NCBI GenBank assembly: GCA_016709495.1
Contig: JADJMS010000016.1
Coordinates: 32,234-96,233 of the forward strand
Reading direction: 5' to 3'
DNA: 64,000 nucleotides
DNA from: Candidatus Dechloromonas phosphorivorans
GTDB taxonomy: Bacteria; Pseudomonadota; Gammaproteobacteria; Burkholderiales; Rhodocyclaceae
A program made the position numbers and the translations under genes. Below the pieces are notes generated by a model. It worked only from the letters and a program-made list of their open reading frames with translations, was not told the DNA's origin and ran no database searches. Positions 9,029-19,340 of the stretch are shown here, piece by piece; the stretch's first letter is position 1, and each line of letters opens with the position of its first letter.

Positions 9029-10650
9029 GCCGGTTCAGCAAAAATCAGCGGTAGCCAGAGACGGAAGCAGGTGCCTTTGCCGATCTCGCTTTTCACATCC
9101 ATACGCCCATGATGCTTTTTGACGATGATGTCGTAGGAAATCGACAGCCCCAGGCCGGTACCTTTTCCCACCGGTTTGGTGGTGAAAAATGGTTCGAAAA
9201 TTCGTTGCTGAACCTCTGCACTCATGCCGGTGCCGGTGTCCTCAACCTCAAACCAGACATGCTCTTGTTCAAAGCCTGAGCGGACAAAAATTTTGCCTTG
9301 TTGCGGGATCGCTTGTGCCGCATTGACCAGCAGGTTCATGAATACCTGGTTGATCTGGGCCGGCACGCAATCAACCGGCGCAATGACACCTAGTTCGCGA
9401 ACCACTTCAGCCTTGTACTTCAGTTCATTCCAGACGACGTTCAAGGTGCTTTCCATCGCCGCATTAAGATTGGCTTTCTGACGCTCCGCCTGATCGACGT
9501 GTGAGAAATCCTTCAAATCCTGAACAATTTTAGTGACGCGGTTCAAGCCATCTTGCGATTCAGTGATTAACGAGGGCAGATCTTCGCGCAGGAATTCGAG
9601 ATCCGCTTTCTTGCACGCCTCGGCAATTTGATCAGGATCGTTGCTTTCATAGGCATTCAGTACGGTCAACAGCTTATTTGCGTAGATTTTTAAGGAACCG
9701 AGGTTTGAGTTAACGAAGCCAACCGGGTTATTAATCTCATGAGCAACTCCCGCCGCCAATTGGCCGATGGCTGCCATTTTCTCGGATTGCAGCAACTGGT
9801 TCTGCGTTTCCTTCAGCTTTTTGATCAATTCTTCCTGATAAATCTTGGTAGCTTCCAGCCCTTTGTTGGCTTCTTCAAGGTCAGCGGTTCGTTCCAGAAC
9901 TCGCTCCTCCAGTTTGTCGCGCGACTCGCGCAAGGCTTCCTCAGCAAGTTTGGCGGCAGTGATGTCATCAAAACCAAAAACCCGGCCGACGATGCGTTCG
10001 CCCAAATATTGTGGCCGTGATTTACACTCGAAAAATCGACCATCCTTGAGGAGGATGATCTCCTCACTATCATCGGTACTGAGCACTGCCTGCAAACGAG
10101 CGCGACAAATATCGGCATCAACAACCTGGCCTATCATCAACTCCAGAATCTCCGCATCCTTGCGTTCCAGCAGCATGGCTTCAGGGATATGCCACATATT
10201 GCTCAACAAACGATTCATACTGGCAATTTTCCCCTGCCAGTCGATAACCAGAATACCGTTGCCGGTTGATTCGAGCGTTGCCCTAAGTTGTGAGAGGGTA
10301 TGTTCCAGCGCATCCTCAACGCGCCGTTCATTCTCAACTTCCTTGGCCTGAACCAGTAACAGTGTGCTGCCTTGATGTTCGACGAGCTGAACGCTTTTGG
10401 TCACCGCCAGCATCGACGTATCGCGACATTGATAAAGCCCTTCCTGATTCTGGATCGCACTGCACTGACCATTGCGTACTTCTTCCCAATAAAAAACGTC
10501 CTGCAAGGAGCTTTCAATGTCAGTGATACTCAACGCCAGTAAGGCTTCACGGGCATATCCAAGCGTTTGCGCCGCAACCTGATTGGCCATGATGATCTGT
10601 AAATTGCTTGGATCTACAAGCATCATCATGTTGGGACAATGGTCCACCAT
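9025..10650 (-). CDS. PAS-domain sensor histidine kinase
   Basis: 541 residues, cytoplasmic. Two PAS-like modules (about residues 1-110 and 120-240) are followed by a coiled coil, the phosphoacceptor box GVAHEINNPVGF (His) and an HATPase_c domain with NLLVNAAQAI (N box), DTGTGMS (G1) and GTGLGLSIS (G2). No receiver domain is attached. Its catalytic half is closely similar to the kinase at 11954-13977, which points to paralogy. It lies 17 bp downstream of the HD-GYP gene, so it may feed phosphate to receivers of the same cluster (inference). Confidence 0.88.
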   Translation of the reverse strand: MVDHCPNMMMLVDPSNLQIIMANQVAAQTLGYAREALLALSITDIESSLQDVFYWEEVRNGQCSAIQNQEGLYQCRDTSMLAVTKSVQLVEHQGSTLLLVQAKEVENERRVEDALEHTLSQLRATLESTGNGILVIDWQGKIASMNRLLSNMWHIPEAMLLERKDAEILELMIGQVVDADICRARLQAVLSTDDSEEIILLKDGRFFECKSRPQYLGERIVGRVFGFDDITAAKLAEEALRESRDKLEERVLERTADLEEANKGLEATKIYQEELIKKLKETQNQLLQSEKMAAIGQLAAGVAHEINNPVGFVNSNLGSLKIYANKLLTVLNAYESNDPDQIAEACKKADLEFLREDLPSLITESQDGLNRVTKIVQDLKDFSHVDQAERQKANLNAAMESTLNVVWNELKYKAEVVRELGVIAPVDCVPAQINQVFMNLLVNAAQAIPQQGKIFVRSGFEQEHVWFEVEDTGTGMSAEVQQRIFEPFFTTKPVGKGTGLGLSISYDIIVKKHHGRMDVKSEIGKGTCFRLWLPLIFAEPA

Positions 10651-10667
10651 TAACTGTTAAAGGCTAC

Positions 10668-11936
10668 TCATGGTGTCGCCTGTAACCCATGCTGAGCGGC
10701 ATCAAAATAATAGCTGACACGTTTGCGCGGGCTTAAATAATTATAAATTTCGAGCGGCACCTGGGCCGGCCTGATTGCTTTGGAGATGTTCAGATCGGTT
10801 TCCCGGGCCATATCGACGAGGATCGCCTCCTCTTTGGGAATCGTCGCATCGTAAATAACGAGCATCGGCTTCATCGGCTTCAGGGTATTCACAGTCGCGA
10901 CCATGCCAATCACGCCATTCGAAAGCTGAACGATAGTTCCCGGCGGATAAACACCAAGGCAACGGATAAAGACTTGTAACAACTTTGGATCAAATTTGTT
11001 ACGCAATTTAGCAAACATGATCGACAGCGCCTCGTGCGGCGTCAGAGCGTTGGCGATAATTAGCGGGTTGCAGAGTTCGTCGTAGTGATTGGCCAAGGCA
11101 ACAATCCGCGACAGCAAGCCTATCGATTCGCCCTTGAGCTTATGTGGATAACCACTGCCGTCAAAAAATTCGTGGTGTTCCAGAATGATTTTTAGAACAG
11201 GCGCCGAGAATTCCAGGCGTTTACCAATTTCAACCCCGTATTGGCAGTGCATCTCGTACAAATGTTGTTCGGCCTGCGTGAGTGGCTCCAGTTTCATCAG
11301 GATTTTGTTGGGGATTTCCTTGCGCCCTAAATCGTGAAATAGCGCCCCCATGCCCAGCGTGCCAACCACCTCTTGCGGCAGCTTAATGTCACGGGCCACC
11401 ATCATCGAGAGCATGGTGACGTTCAATGAATGGAAATACAGTTCCTCGCCACCAGTTTTATCTCCCATGACATGCAGGGCGAGCTCTGGCGCACAAAGAA
11501 TGGAATCGGCAATTTGCGTGACCAATGCGGTGGCCTGGTGCACGGTATCTGCCGGATTCGCGTAAATATTCTTCTCAACCTCACGCACTGTCTTGGCGGT
11601 GTTAACAAAGGCATGCTCAATCCGTGCTACCGCCTCACGCTGAATCTTGATCCGTTCGATCATTACGCGCTTGGCTTCCAGTGCCTGGGCGATATACGGA
11701 CTGGCATCCTGCGCGGCTGGCTGATGTATGGCAGTCGAAGGTGGCGCACTAAGATCACTCAGCACAGGATTGTAACGAACCTCTTTTAAACCCAAACCAC
11801 GAATGATTTTGATTTGTTCCTCAGACTTGATTTTGAAATGCCCGAAAGGGAACGGATGTTCAAACCACCGGAGATCAAGGAAAATATATAGACCAATCTT
11901 TAGTTGATCGGTGGCAATGGTGGGCGTATCGGACAT
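10668..11936 (-). CDS. HD-GYP domain cyclic-di-GMP phosphodiesterase with N-terminal DUF3391
   Basis: About 422 residues. The N-terminal block QLKIGLYIFLDLRWFEHPF is the DUF3391 module often fused to HD-GYP domains. The HD-GYP part shows HSLNVTMLS, ALFHDLGRKEIP (metal-binding HD) and HHEFFDGSGYPHKL (HHE and GYP motifs), so hydrolysis of cyclic-di-GMP is likely. A C-terminal extension (IVQLSNGVIGMV) resembles the usual DUF3391 partner tail. The start is taken at 11936 (MSDTPTIATDQ) rather than 11975, because the longer form would overlap the upstream kinase and the shorter one matches family N-termini. Confidence 0.87.
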   Translation of the reverse strand: MSDTPTIATDQLKIGLYIFLDLRWFEHPFPFGHFKIKSEEQIKIIRGLGLKEVRYNPVLSDLSAPPSTAIHQPAAQDASPYIAQALEAKRVMIERIKIQREAVARIEHAFVNTAKTVREVEKNIYANPADTVHQATALVTQIADSILCAPELALHVMGDKTGGEELYFHSLNVTMLSMMVARDIKLPQEVVGTLGMGALFHDLGRKEIPNKILMKLEPLTQAEQHLYEMHCQYGVEIGKRLEFSAPVLKIILEHHEFFDGSGYPHKLKGESIGLLSRIVALANHYDELCNPLIIANALTPHEALSIMFAKLRNKFDPKLLQVFIRCLGVYPPGTIVQLSNGVIGMVATVNTLKPMKPMLVIYDATIPKEEAILVDMARETDLNISKAIRPAQVPLEIYNYLSPRKRVSYYFDAAQHGLQATP

Positions 11937-11953
11937 TAGGATCTCATCCGATT

Positions 11954-13977
11954 TCAAGTCTGCAGCGGCAACCAAAGCCGGAAGCAGGTGCCTTGATCGG
12001 GTTTGCTGCGCACATCCATCCGACCGCTATGTTTTTTGACGATGATGTCGTAAGAAATAGAAAGCCCCAGCCCAGTACCTTGTCCAACTGGTTTGGTCGT
12101 GAAAAATGGCTCGAATATCCGCTGTTGAATTTCGGCACTCATGCCTTTACCGGTGTCCTCGATTTCAAACCAGACATGGTTATTCTCTAAACCGGAACGG
12201 ACAATAATTTTCCCCCGCTCAGGAATCGCCTGCGCCGCATTGACCAGCAGGTTCATGAACACCTGATTGATCTGTGCAGGCACGCAATCAACCAACGGTA
12301 TATCACCCAGTTCGCGTACCACCTCGGCCTTGTATTTGATTTCATTGGCGACTACGTTCAAGGTACTTTCCAGCGCGGCATTAAGATCGGATGGCTGGTG
12401 ATCTGCCTGATCGACGCGAGAAAAGTCCTTTAAGTCCTGAACGATCTTGGTGACGCGGCTCAAGCCATCCTGAGATTCTGACAAAAGTGAAGGCAGGTCT
12501 TCACGCAGGAAATCAAGGTCTGCTTTTTGACGCGCTTCGGTAATCTGAGCCGGATCGTTGCTTTCGTAGGCACTTATTACGGTCAACAGCTGATTTACAT
12601 AAGTTTTTAGTGAGCCCAGATTTGAATTAACGAAACCAACCGGGTTATTGATTTCATGCGCCACACCCGCTGCCAACTGGCCTATAGCTGCCATTTTTTC
12701 GGATTGCAGCAATTGTTGCTGAGCTTCCTCAATCTTTGAAAGCAACAATTCGAGTTCGCGTCGGTCATCCTCCAGCACCGCGTTGGCAGAAGCCAGTTCA
12801 GCAGTGCGTGTGGCCACCAGACCTTCAAGCTGGTTCTGATACTCCCGCAACTCATCCTCGGCGCGATGCCGGTCAGTAACATCCTGCAGTGTCTCAATCG
12901 CACCAACCAAATTACCCTGCGCATCACGCAGTGGTGCTGCTGTAAAAAATAGCCAGCGACCTGACTGTCCCAGGTCGGGAAAAATCTTTCAGCCTCAAAA
13001 GCGCCGGTGATGGTTTTGAACGCCGAAATAAACCGTGGTAATAGGTTTCAAGCTGATCATCAAGGCTGCCATTGACGATTAGATCAGCCAGGGTCGGGCG
13101 CTGGCTGGTGTAAAAAGGGCGCCAGTGGAAATCTGTACCAATCACATCGCTACTGGCTTCTCCGCTGATCGCGGCACAGGCGCGATTCCAGTGAGTGACA
13201 CGATGATTTGCGTCAATAACAAAAGTTGGCACCGGGTCGCCATCAATAATTTGTGCCAGAAAAAGCTCCATGTGTCTTTTGGCTGCTTCATTCCGTTTGT
13301 GCTCAGACTCAAACAGTTTTTTCTGAGTGATTTCCACTTGAGCCATTGCTGCTTTCAAGTGCTCCTGTTCCTGAAGCAGAACAGAATTGGTTTTGCTTAA
13401 CTCCTGGGTTCGATCAGCAACCTGGCTTTCCAGGCTTTCGTTCAGTTTTTGCAGGCTATCGTTGCGTATCGCAATCAGACGATAGAGTGACTTCATGGCA
13501 TCGAGCAGGCTTGATGTGCTTGGATCATCGGCACGCTTTTTTTCTTCGAGATAAGCTGTTTCAGCCAACTCTCCGGCGCGAATTTTCCGGATCTGGCGTG
13601 CCATTGCCTGATCGATACCCAAAAATATGGTGGGCAAGCCAATTGGTCAAAAAACGCAACAAATCTTCGGTGCCAGAACCTGCACCCGAAAATTCGCGCA
13701 TTTTGACTACCTGGCTGGCAAACTCACGATGAATTGCCGTGTGAGCAGCAATAAAACGCGAATCGCAGCCCATTTCCGCCATCAATTCCTCTTCATGCTG
13801 AAAGTGAACAACGGCGTAGTTAACCAGTTGCGAAAGGATTTCGCTTATTTCGGATTCCGGTGTTTCGTTCGATACCTGCTCGACCACCCGATTGATGATA
13901 CTCACCAACTGCTGATGCTCGCTATCGACGATGCTCTCGCCGGTCATGTAGCGTTCGTCCCAGACAAATGCATCCAT
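11954..13977 (-). CDS. Hemerythrin-PAS-histidine kinase fusion (two frameshifts)
   Basis: Three frames (13977-13561, 13637-12924, 12910-11954) join into one protein of about 674 residues. Residues 1-130 are a bacteriohemerythrin domain with all expected di-iron ligands: His in DSEHQQL, HFQHEE, HTAIH, and the final His-Asp pair in WLAHHI and GIDQAM, the latter read across the first break near 13,615. A coiled coil, a PAS domain (VPTFVIDANHRVTHWN), GVAHEINNPVGF and an HATPase_c domain with GTGLGLSIS follow. Hemerythrin binds O2 at a di-iron centre, so an oxygen- or redox-sensing kinase is the natural reading (inference). The breaks near 13,615 and 12,920 resemble the other indels in this window. 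Confidence 0.8.
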
Positions 13978-14010
13978 GATCAGTCCTCTTTGGTTAAAGG
14001 CATGAAATAA

Positions 14011-14577
14011 CTATGATTTAGGTTGAAATTCAGGGTCGATCACCACTGAGCCATCCGGCCCCCAGTTCACTTCGGTAATGCCTGGTTCAATCAACTCAAG
14101 ACGTTCCGCTTCAATTTGTTCGGGCGAAATATCGCCCATTTCAAGGCGAACCAAATTCGCCAGCTGGCGGTTTTCCAGCAACAACTCGCGGTGGGCCAGC
14201 GCCTGGCCGATGGCTGACATCAAATCGTAGTCATTCCACGGCTTACCAATAAAACGCTCGATTCCGACTTCATTGACAGCCCGTACCAGCGCGTTCAAGT
14301 CAGCATAGCCCGAGAGAATCAAGCGTGCCGCATCAGGCTGGATTTCCTTGGCGGCTTTGAGAAACTCGATCCCGTCCATCGCTGGCATCCGGTAGTCACT
14401 CATAAAGAGATCGAATTCCTGACTACGCGCCGCTTCCAGCGCAGCTTGCGGCGTATTGAAGGCGCTGACTTCGAGCGTAAATGACTGGTTGCCATAAACA
14501 CAAGGTGCCAGACGCAACACGCGTTGCAGGGACTTAAGGATGGATTCCTCATCATCAACAATCAGGATGCGGCTCAT
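14011..14577 (-). CDS. Response regulator with receiver domain
   Basis: 188 residues. The receiver domain has the acidic pair in ILIVDDEESIL, the phosphoacceptor Asp in LFMSDYRMPAMDG, SGYADL (Thr/Ser position) and the conserved Lys in IGKPWNDYD. The C-terminal 60 residues contain no DNA-binding domain; they are acidic and end in NWGPDGSVVIDPEF. It probably works by protein contact or as a phosphate relay. It overlaps the upstream receiver-HD-GYP gene by 4 bp and precedes the hemerythrin kinase, its likely partner (inference). Confidence 0.85.
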   Translation of the reverse strand: MSRILIVDDEESILKSLQRVLRLAPCVYGNQSFTLEVSAFNTPQAALEAARSQEFDLFMSDYRMPAMDGIEFLKAAKEIQPDAARLILSGYADLNALVRAVNEVGIERFIGKPWNDYDLMSAIGQALAHRELLLENRQLANLVRLEMGDISPEQIEAERLELIEPGITEVNWGPDGSVVIDPEFQPKS

Positions 14578-15890
14578 TTTTCCTCCTGGCGGATGTAAAG
14601 CGTCAGCGTTTGCTGCTCGCTGTGTTCCATTTTGATCAGTTGCGCAATGATTTCAGCGGTCAATACGCTGCCTTTGGCGAGCAGCATATATCCGTCACCG
14701 TGGCTCAAATCGCGCATCAACACCATGCCCGGCTTGAGGTGCATGCTGCGCAGTGGCAATTCAACCGGACCGGTTTTTTGCGTTTCAGAAATCAGCTTGA
14801 AAAATGTGTCGACCGCAACAGGATCGTAGCGCTTGCCGCGATTCTCGACCAAAAAACTCATCGCTTCGGCCGGCTTCAACGGGCGCTGGACCAGTGTGCC
14901 GATTTGAAGGGAATCATATTCGTTAACCACTTGCAGAATACGGCTGCCCTGTGGGATAGCGATGCCCGACAAATGATCCGGATAACCGCTACCGTCATAA
15001 CATTCGTGATGATGGCGAACCAGCACGGCGGCTTCCTTGAATTTGTCGATTCCCATCAAAATATTCTGGCCAATCAACGGGTGCTTCATCACTAGCGCGC
15101 GATGCTCGGCGCTCAAGGTGTTGAACGCCTTGCCAAGCAATTCATCGGGCAGGCCAAGTTTGCCGATGTCGTGCAGAAGGCCGGCCAACATGATGTTCTG
15201 CACTTCGCTATCGGAAAGCCCCATCCGTTGCGCGACGGTGCGAGCATGTTCAGCAACGCGGCGGCCGTGGCCGGCGATTTGCGTACCTACCGAGCCGCTA
15301 CGCAGTTCGATCAGGCCGGCAAATACCTGAACGCTGGTCAGGAATGATTTTTTTAATTCGCCATGCGATTGCTCAACAAAGGTCAATGCCTGGCGCAGCT
15401 CGGCGGTGCGGTCAGCCACCTTTTGCTCAAGGCTGGCGTTAAGCACCTTCAACTCATTGTTTTGCGCCTGAGTCAGTGCGGTCAGGCGTTGGTTCTCCAA
15501 TTGGAGGTTCTGGCGTTCAATCGCTTCACGAACAATGGTGACGATCTCATCGTCATCCCACGGCTTGGAAATGTAGCGGTAGATTTCACCCTGATTGATT
15601 GCCGCAACGGTCGAGGTGATGTCGGCGTAACCAGTGAGCAAAATGCGCATCACCTTGGGCCAGCGGCTACGAACCTCCTTGAGAAAAGCAGCACCATCCA
15701 TTTCCGGCATGCGCATGTCGGAGATCACCAGATCAATCTGTTCCTGCGCAAGAATCTCCAGCCCGGCGGCACCACCTTCGGCAATAAAAATCCGGTAACC
15801 ATGCGGGCGAAACAGTCGGCGCAGGGAGGAAAGAATACCCGGCTCATCATCGACGAAAAGCAGGGTAGGGGAGGCAATGGCCTCGCTCAT
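14574..15890 (-). CDS. Receiver-HD-GYP response regulator (cyclic-di-GMP phosphodiesterase)
   Basis: 438 residues. An N-terminal receiver domain (LLFVDDEPGIL, ISDMRMPEMDG, ISKPWDDDE) is joined by a coiled coil to an HD-GYP domain with HGRRVAEHA, GLLHDIGKLGLP and RHHHECYDGSGYP, all catalytic motifs intact. This is the RpfG-type architecture: phosphorylation by a cognate kinase controls hydrolysis of cyclic-di-GMP. It overlaps the upstream kinase gene by 4 bp (ATGA) and the downstream receiver gene by 4 bp, so the three are translationally coupled. Confidence 0.9.
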   Translation of the reverse strand: MSEAIASPTLLFVDDEPGILSSLRRLFRPHGYRIFIAEGGAAGLEILAQEQIDLVISDMRMPEMDGAAFLKEVRSRWPKVMRILLTGYADITSTVAAINQGEIYRYISKPWDDDEIVTIVREAIERQNLQLENQRLTALTQAQNNELKVLNASLEQKVADRTAELRQALTFVEQSHGELKKSFLTSVQVFAGLIELRSGSVGTQIAGHGRRVAEHARTVAQRMGLSDSEVQNIMLAGLLHDIGKLGLPDELLGKAFNTLSAEHRALVMKHPLIGQNILMGIDKFKEAAVLVRHHHECYDGSGYPDHLSGIAIPQGSRILQVVNEYDSLQIGTLVQRPLKPAEAMSFLVENRGKRYDPVAVDTFFKLISETQKTGPVELPLRSMHLKPGMVLMRDLSHGDGYMLLAKGSVLTAEIIAQLIKMEHSEQQTLTLYIRQEEK

Positions 15891-18800
15891 GATGAAATCT
15901 CCGAATCTTGTTTTATGTGATCAGCGGGCGGTCGAATCGGCAATAGCAAACGGAAGTTGCTGCCGATGCCGATCTGGCTATCAACTTCAATCCGGCCACC
16001 GTGGCGTTGAACGATGCCGTAAGAAAGTGACAATCCCAAGCCTGTCCCCATGCCAACCGGCTTGGTGGTGAAGAAAGGCTCGAAAATACGGGTGATGTGT
16101 TCCGGCGCAATACCTTTGCCGGTGTCGCCGACCTCAACGCAGACCCAGTTTTCATCGGTCTGGCGGGTGCGTATGGTGATCGTGCCCTGAGTCTCAATGG
16201 CATGGCTGGCATTGACCAGAAGGTTCATGAAGACTTGGTTGATTTGCGAAATCAGGCAATAGACATGCGGAATGTCGCCGTACTCCTTGACCACCTTGCA
16301 TTTGTATTTGAGTTCGTTCCAGACAATATTCAAGGTTGAATCGAGTCCCTGATGCAGGTCCGCTTCCTGCCATTCCTGTTCTCCAACGCGCGAGAAGCTC
16401 TTGAGATCCTGAACGATCTTGCGTACACGGCCAAGACCGTCTTTCGATTCACCAAGCAGACTGAAAATGTCTTCCTTCAAAAAGCGTAATCACATTCTTC
16501 CATGATGCGATGGACGGCTTCGACCGTCTTGCCGGTGATTTCAGCCTCTTTTTCGTAGGCGGTGATGATCGCCATCAGGTCATGCAGATAGCCATCCAGC
16601 GTACCGAGGTTGGAGTGAACGAAGCCAATCGGATTATTCAACTCATGGGCGACACCGGCAGCCAACTGACCGATGGAGGCCATTTTTTCTGATTGCAGCA
16701 ACTGGTTATTGGCATCTTCCAGACGTTTATTGAGCGTTCGCTGTTGGGCGAGGGTCTCGGCCAACTTGGCTTGCTCCAGCCTGCGCTCCGTAATGTCAGA
16801 CAATACGCCATCGAAAAACTCCGGCTTACCCTCCGCGTCATACTTGATCGCTGTACGACCAAGCACCCAGATGACCCGGTTTTCGCTGGTCAATAAACGG
16901 TATTCCTGCTCGTAGTTTGAGATGCCGGCAGCGAAGTTATGTTCAGCATCTGCAATCAATCGTGGCAAGTCATCGGGATGAATGATTTCATGCACAGGTG
17001 GCTGACCAGCAAGGATTTTCTCCGGGGTATAACCCCATTGCCGCACATTGTCTGAATCAAAAACGATTGGCCAGCCATCAATGGTTCGCGCGCGGTAGCA
17101 AATTACCGGGCTCGCATTGACTACCTGTGTGGCTTGTTTCAATGCCAATTCGGCACGGTTACGGCGGACGATGCGCCAGGCCTCATTGCCGATCAGTTGT
17201 ACCGTTTCAACATCGTAATCGGAGTATTCATTAGCCTTGTTGCCCACCCCAGTCATCATTACTACTTTGCCACTTTCCATTACCGGAATACTAAGCAAGC
17301 GGATCAGGGCGGAATGGCCGGCCGGCAGGCCGTGTTTATTGGGGGCGGTGGCGTAATCGTTAATCACGACAGGCCGCTTCTCACGTGCTGCATCGGCCCA
17401 GATACCGGCTTCGGTAATTGGATAATGGCAATCAAAGGCCGCCGTGCAATATTTTTTCAGCGTACTCGACGACCAGGCGACCAGTTCGATCGTCGCCTCG
17501 TCGTCATTTACAAAATGCATGAAACCGATCTCGCTATTGGTCAGCTCCTCGGCACGCTCCAAGGCGTATTGCATGAAAGCTTTTTCGGGCAAGGATTCGG
17601 CTTTATTCGGCAATTCCAGCATCACGGCTGAACGGAGCATTTGTTGCGCAAGCTTAAGCTGTACGCGATGGCGATCCGTCACATCAAGTGTAATGCAGCC
17701 CAGATCAGTCGTTCCATCAATACGCGGGATGGGAAATTGGTGCTTTCGTAGAAACTACCGTCGACTTCACTTTCCACCACTTCAGCAACACCTGTTTGTA
17801 AAACGCGCTGTTCAGCAGCGTTGTTTGCTGCGCCAAAGCTTTCAATAATTTTGTTATGGCGCGACGCAATCAAGACATTGGCTTCCGCATCCTTGACGAA
17901 AGCCACGCCAGGCAGGTGATCAATAAAACGTTGCAAGGTATCAACGGAGGCAGCCCACTGGTTTTCCGCCAAAATCCAGTTGCTGAGGTCTTCAACGATC
18001 AATACAAAATAATCAACGGAACCATCTGCTGCCCGGATGGCTCGAGCGGAGATATATGAATGGAGGACAGAACCATCTTTCCGAAAAAAACGTTTTTCCA
18101 TTGAGTAGCCGTCAGATTCACCACGCAATACACCCTCGAATTTTTTCAGGTTGTTATCGATGTCATCAGGATGCGTCAGTTCTGCCCAGGTCTTCTCCTT
18201 TAACTCCTCAGCTGCGTAGCCAAAAATTCGGCATAAAGCGGGGTTGACCGTAATCCATCCTTTGTTCGGCGAGGTGGTGGCAATTCCAACCATGGCATAG
18301 TCAAAAATTGCCCGAAACCGCTTTTCTGACTCTGCCTCAAGCGATTTGCTGCGCTGAATATAGAAAATCACGCCACCCAATAGCAGAAGCAACAGCCCGG
18401 TAACAATAAAACGTTCTGTTTCACTATGGTTTAATGCAGCGCTCAATTGTTTGTTGTTCAAGTGAGAAACAACTAGCCAGTGATATTCGTTAGCGCTGCC
18501 AAGGGGATAAACCCTGGCAAATGTCCATAAGCCGTTTTCATCGTCAAACTGACCGCTGCTGCCTTGCATTTTTGCCCAGCTACCCGGTAAGCGACTAGCC
18601 AGGCTTCGGCTGGCGTCTTTGAACATGAATCCCCACGCATCGGCTTCATTGGCTGAATGCAACCAGTAGCCGGTACTGTCCAGCAGTGAAATGGATGCAT
18701 TTCCTTTGGTGCTATCGGCGACAAAGCGCTGAATCATTTCATCAGCCAGATAATTGATGATGAGAATGCCTTGCTTAACACCCTGCTGATCGGCGACTGG

Positions 18801-19340
18801 CATGGCCAAGCGGAGCATGGGCTTGTAGGGCTCCTCAATCTTTCCGTTTTCAACGTTCAAGTCGAGTGGCGAAATATAGGGTTGGCGATCATTTTTCTGC
18901 ATTGCTTCGGTGAAGTAATAACGGTCACCCTTGTTCTGAAGCTTGTTCGCTGGCACCAGGCTGGGTTCTCCGTTCACCAGATCGACACGGACTTTTTCCT
19001 GGCCTGATCGATCCAGCCAGCGGACCTGGTCATAAACCTGCCTAATTTTGACGAGGCTTTGCAGATTGATTTCAAGGCGGAATATTTCAGGAGAGTCAGG
19101 TACGTTGACTATCCTCTGCAAGGCGTAATGCTCTGCCAGAAAAGTCAAGTCACCGACAATCATCTGAATTGGTCGCAACAAGGAGGCACTACCCAAGCCA
19201 ACATTGAGCGCCTCCTGACTTTTGACCTGATTCAGCAGGCGTGCCTCTAAATTTTGGTGATAGTAAAAGCTGCCAAGCAGAATAATCAGCGCTACGGGCA
19301 AAAAGCGCTTAAGGAAGGATCGAAGCTGCTTATTGGCCAT
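15887..19340 (-). CDS. Large membrane sensor histidine kinase, dCache-PAS-PAS-GAF-PAS-HK (two frameshifts)
   Basis: Three frames (19340-17679, 17682-16477, 16480-15887) form one protein of about 1150 residues. A transmembrane segment (PVALIILLGSFYYH), a periplasmic Cache-like sensor of about 270 residues and a second membrane segment (FIVTGLLLLLLGGVIFYI) come first. Then follow two PAS domains, a GAF domain (ELTNSEIGFMHFVNDDEATI), a third PAS, GVAHELNNPIGF and an HATPase_c domain with NLLVNASHAI and GTGLGLSLS. The breaks lie in a C-run near 17,725 and a T-run near 16,482. The start at 19340 overlaps the upstream stop. Its coupled neighbour at 14574 is the probable response regulator. Confidence 0.8.
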
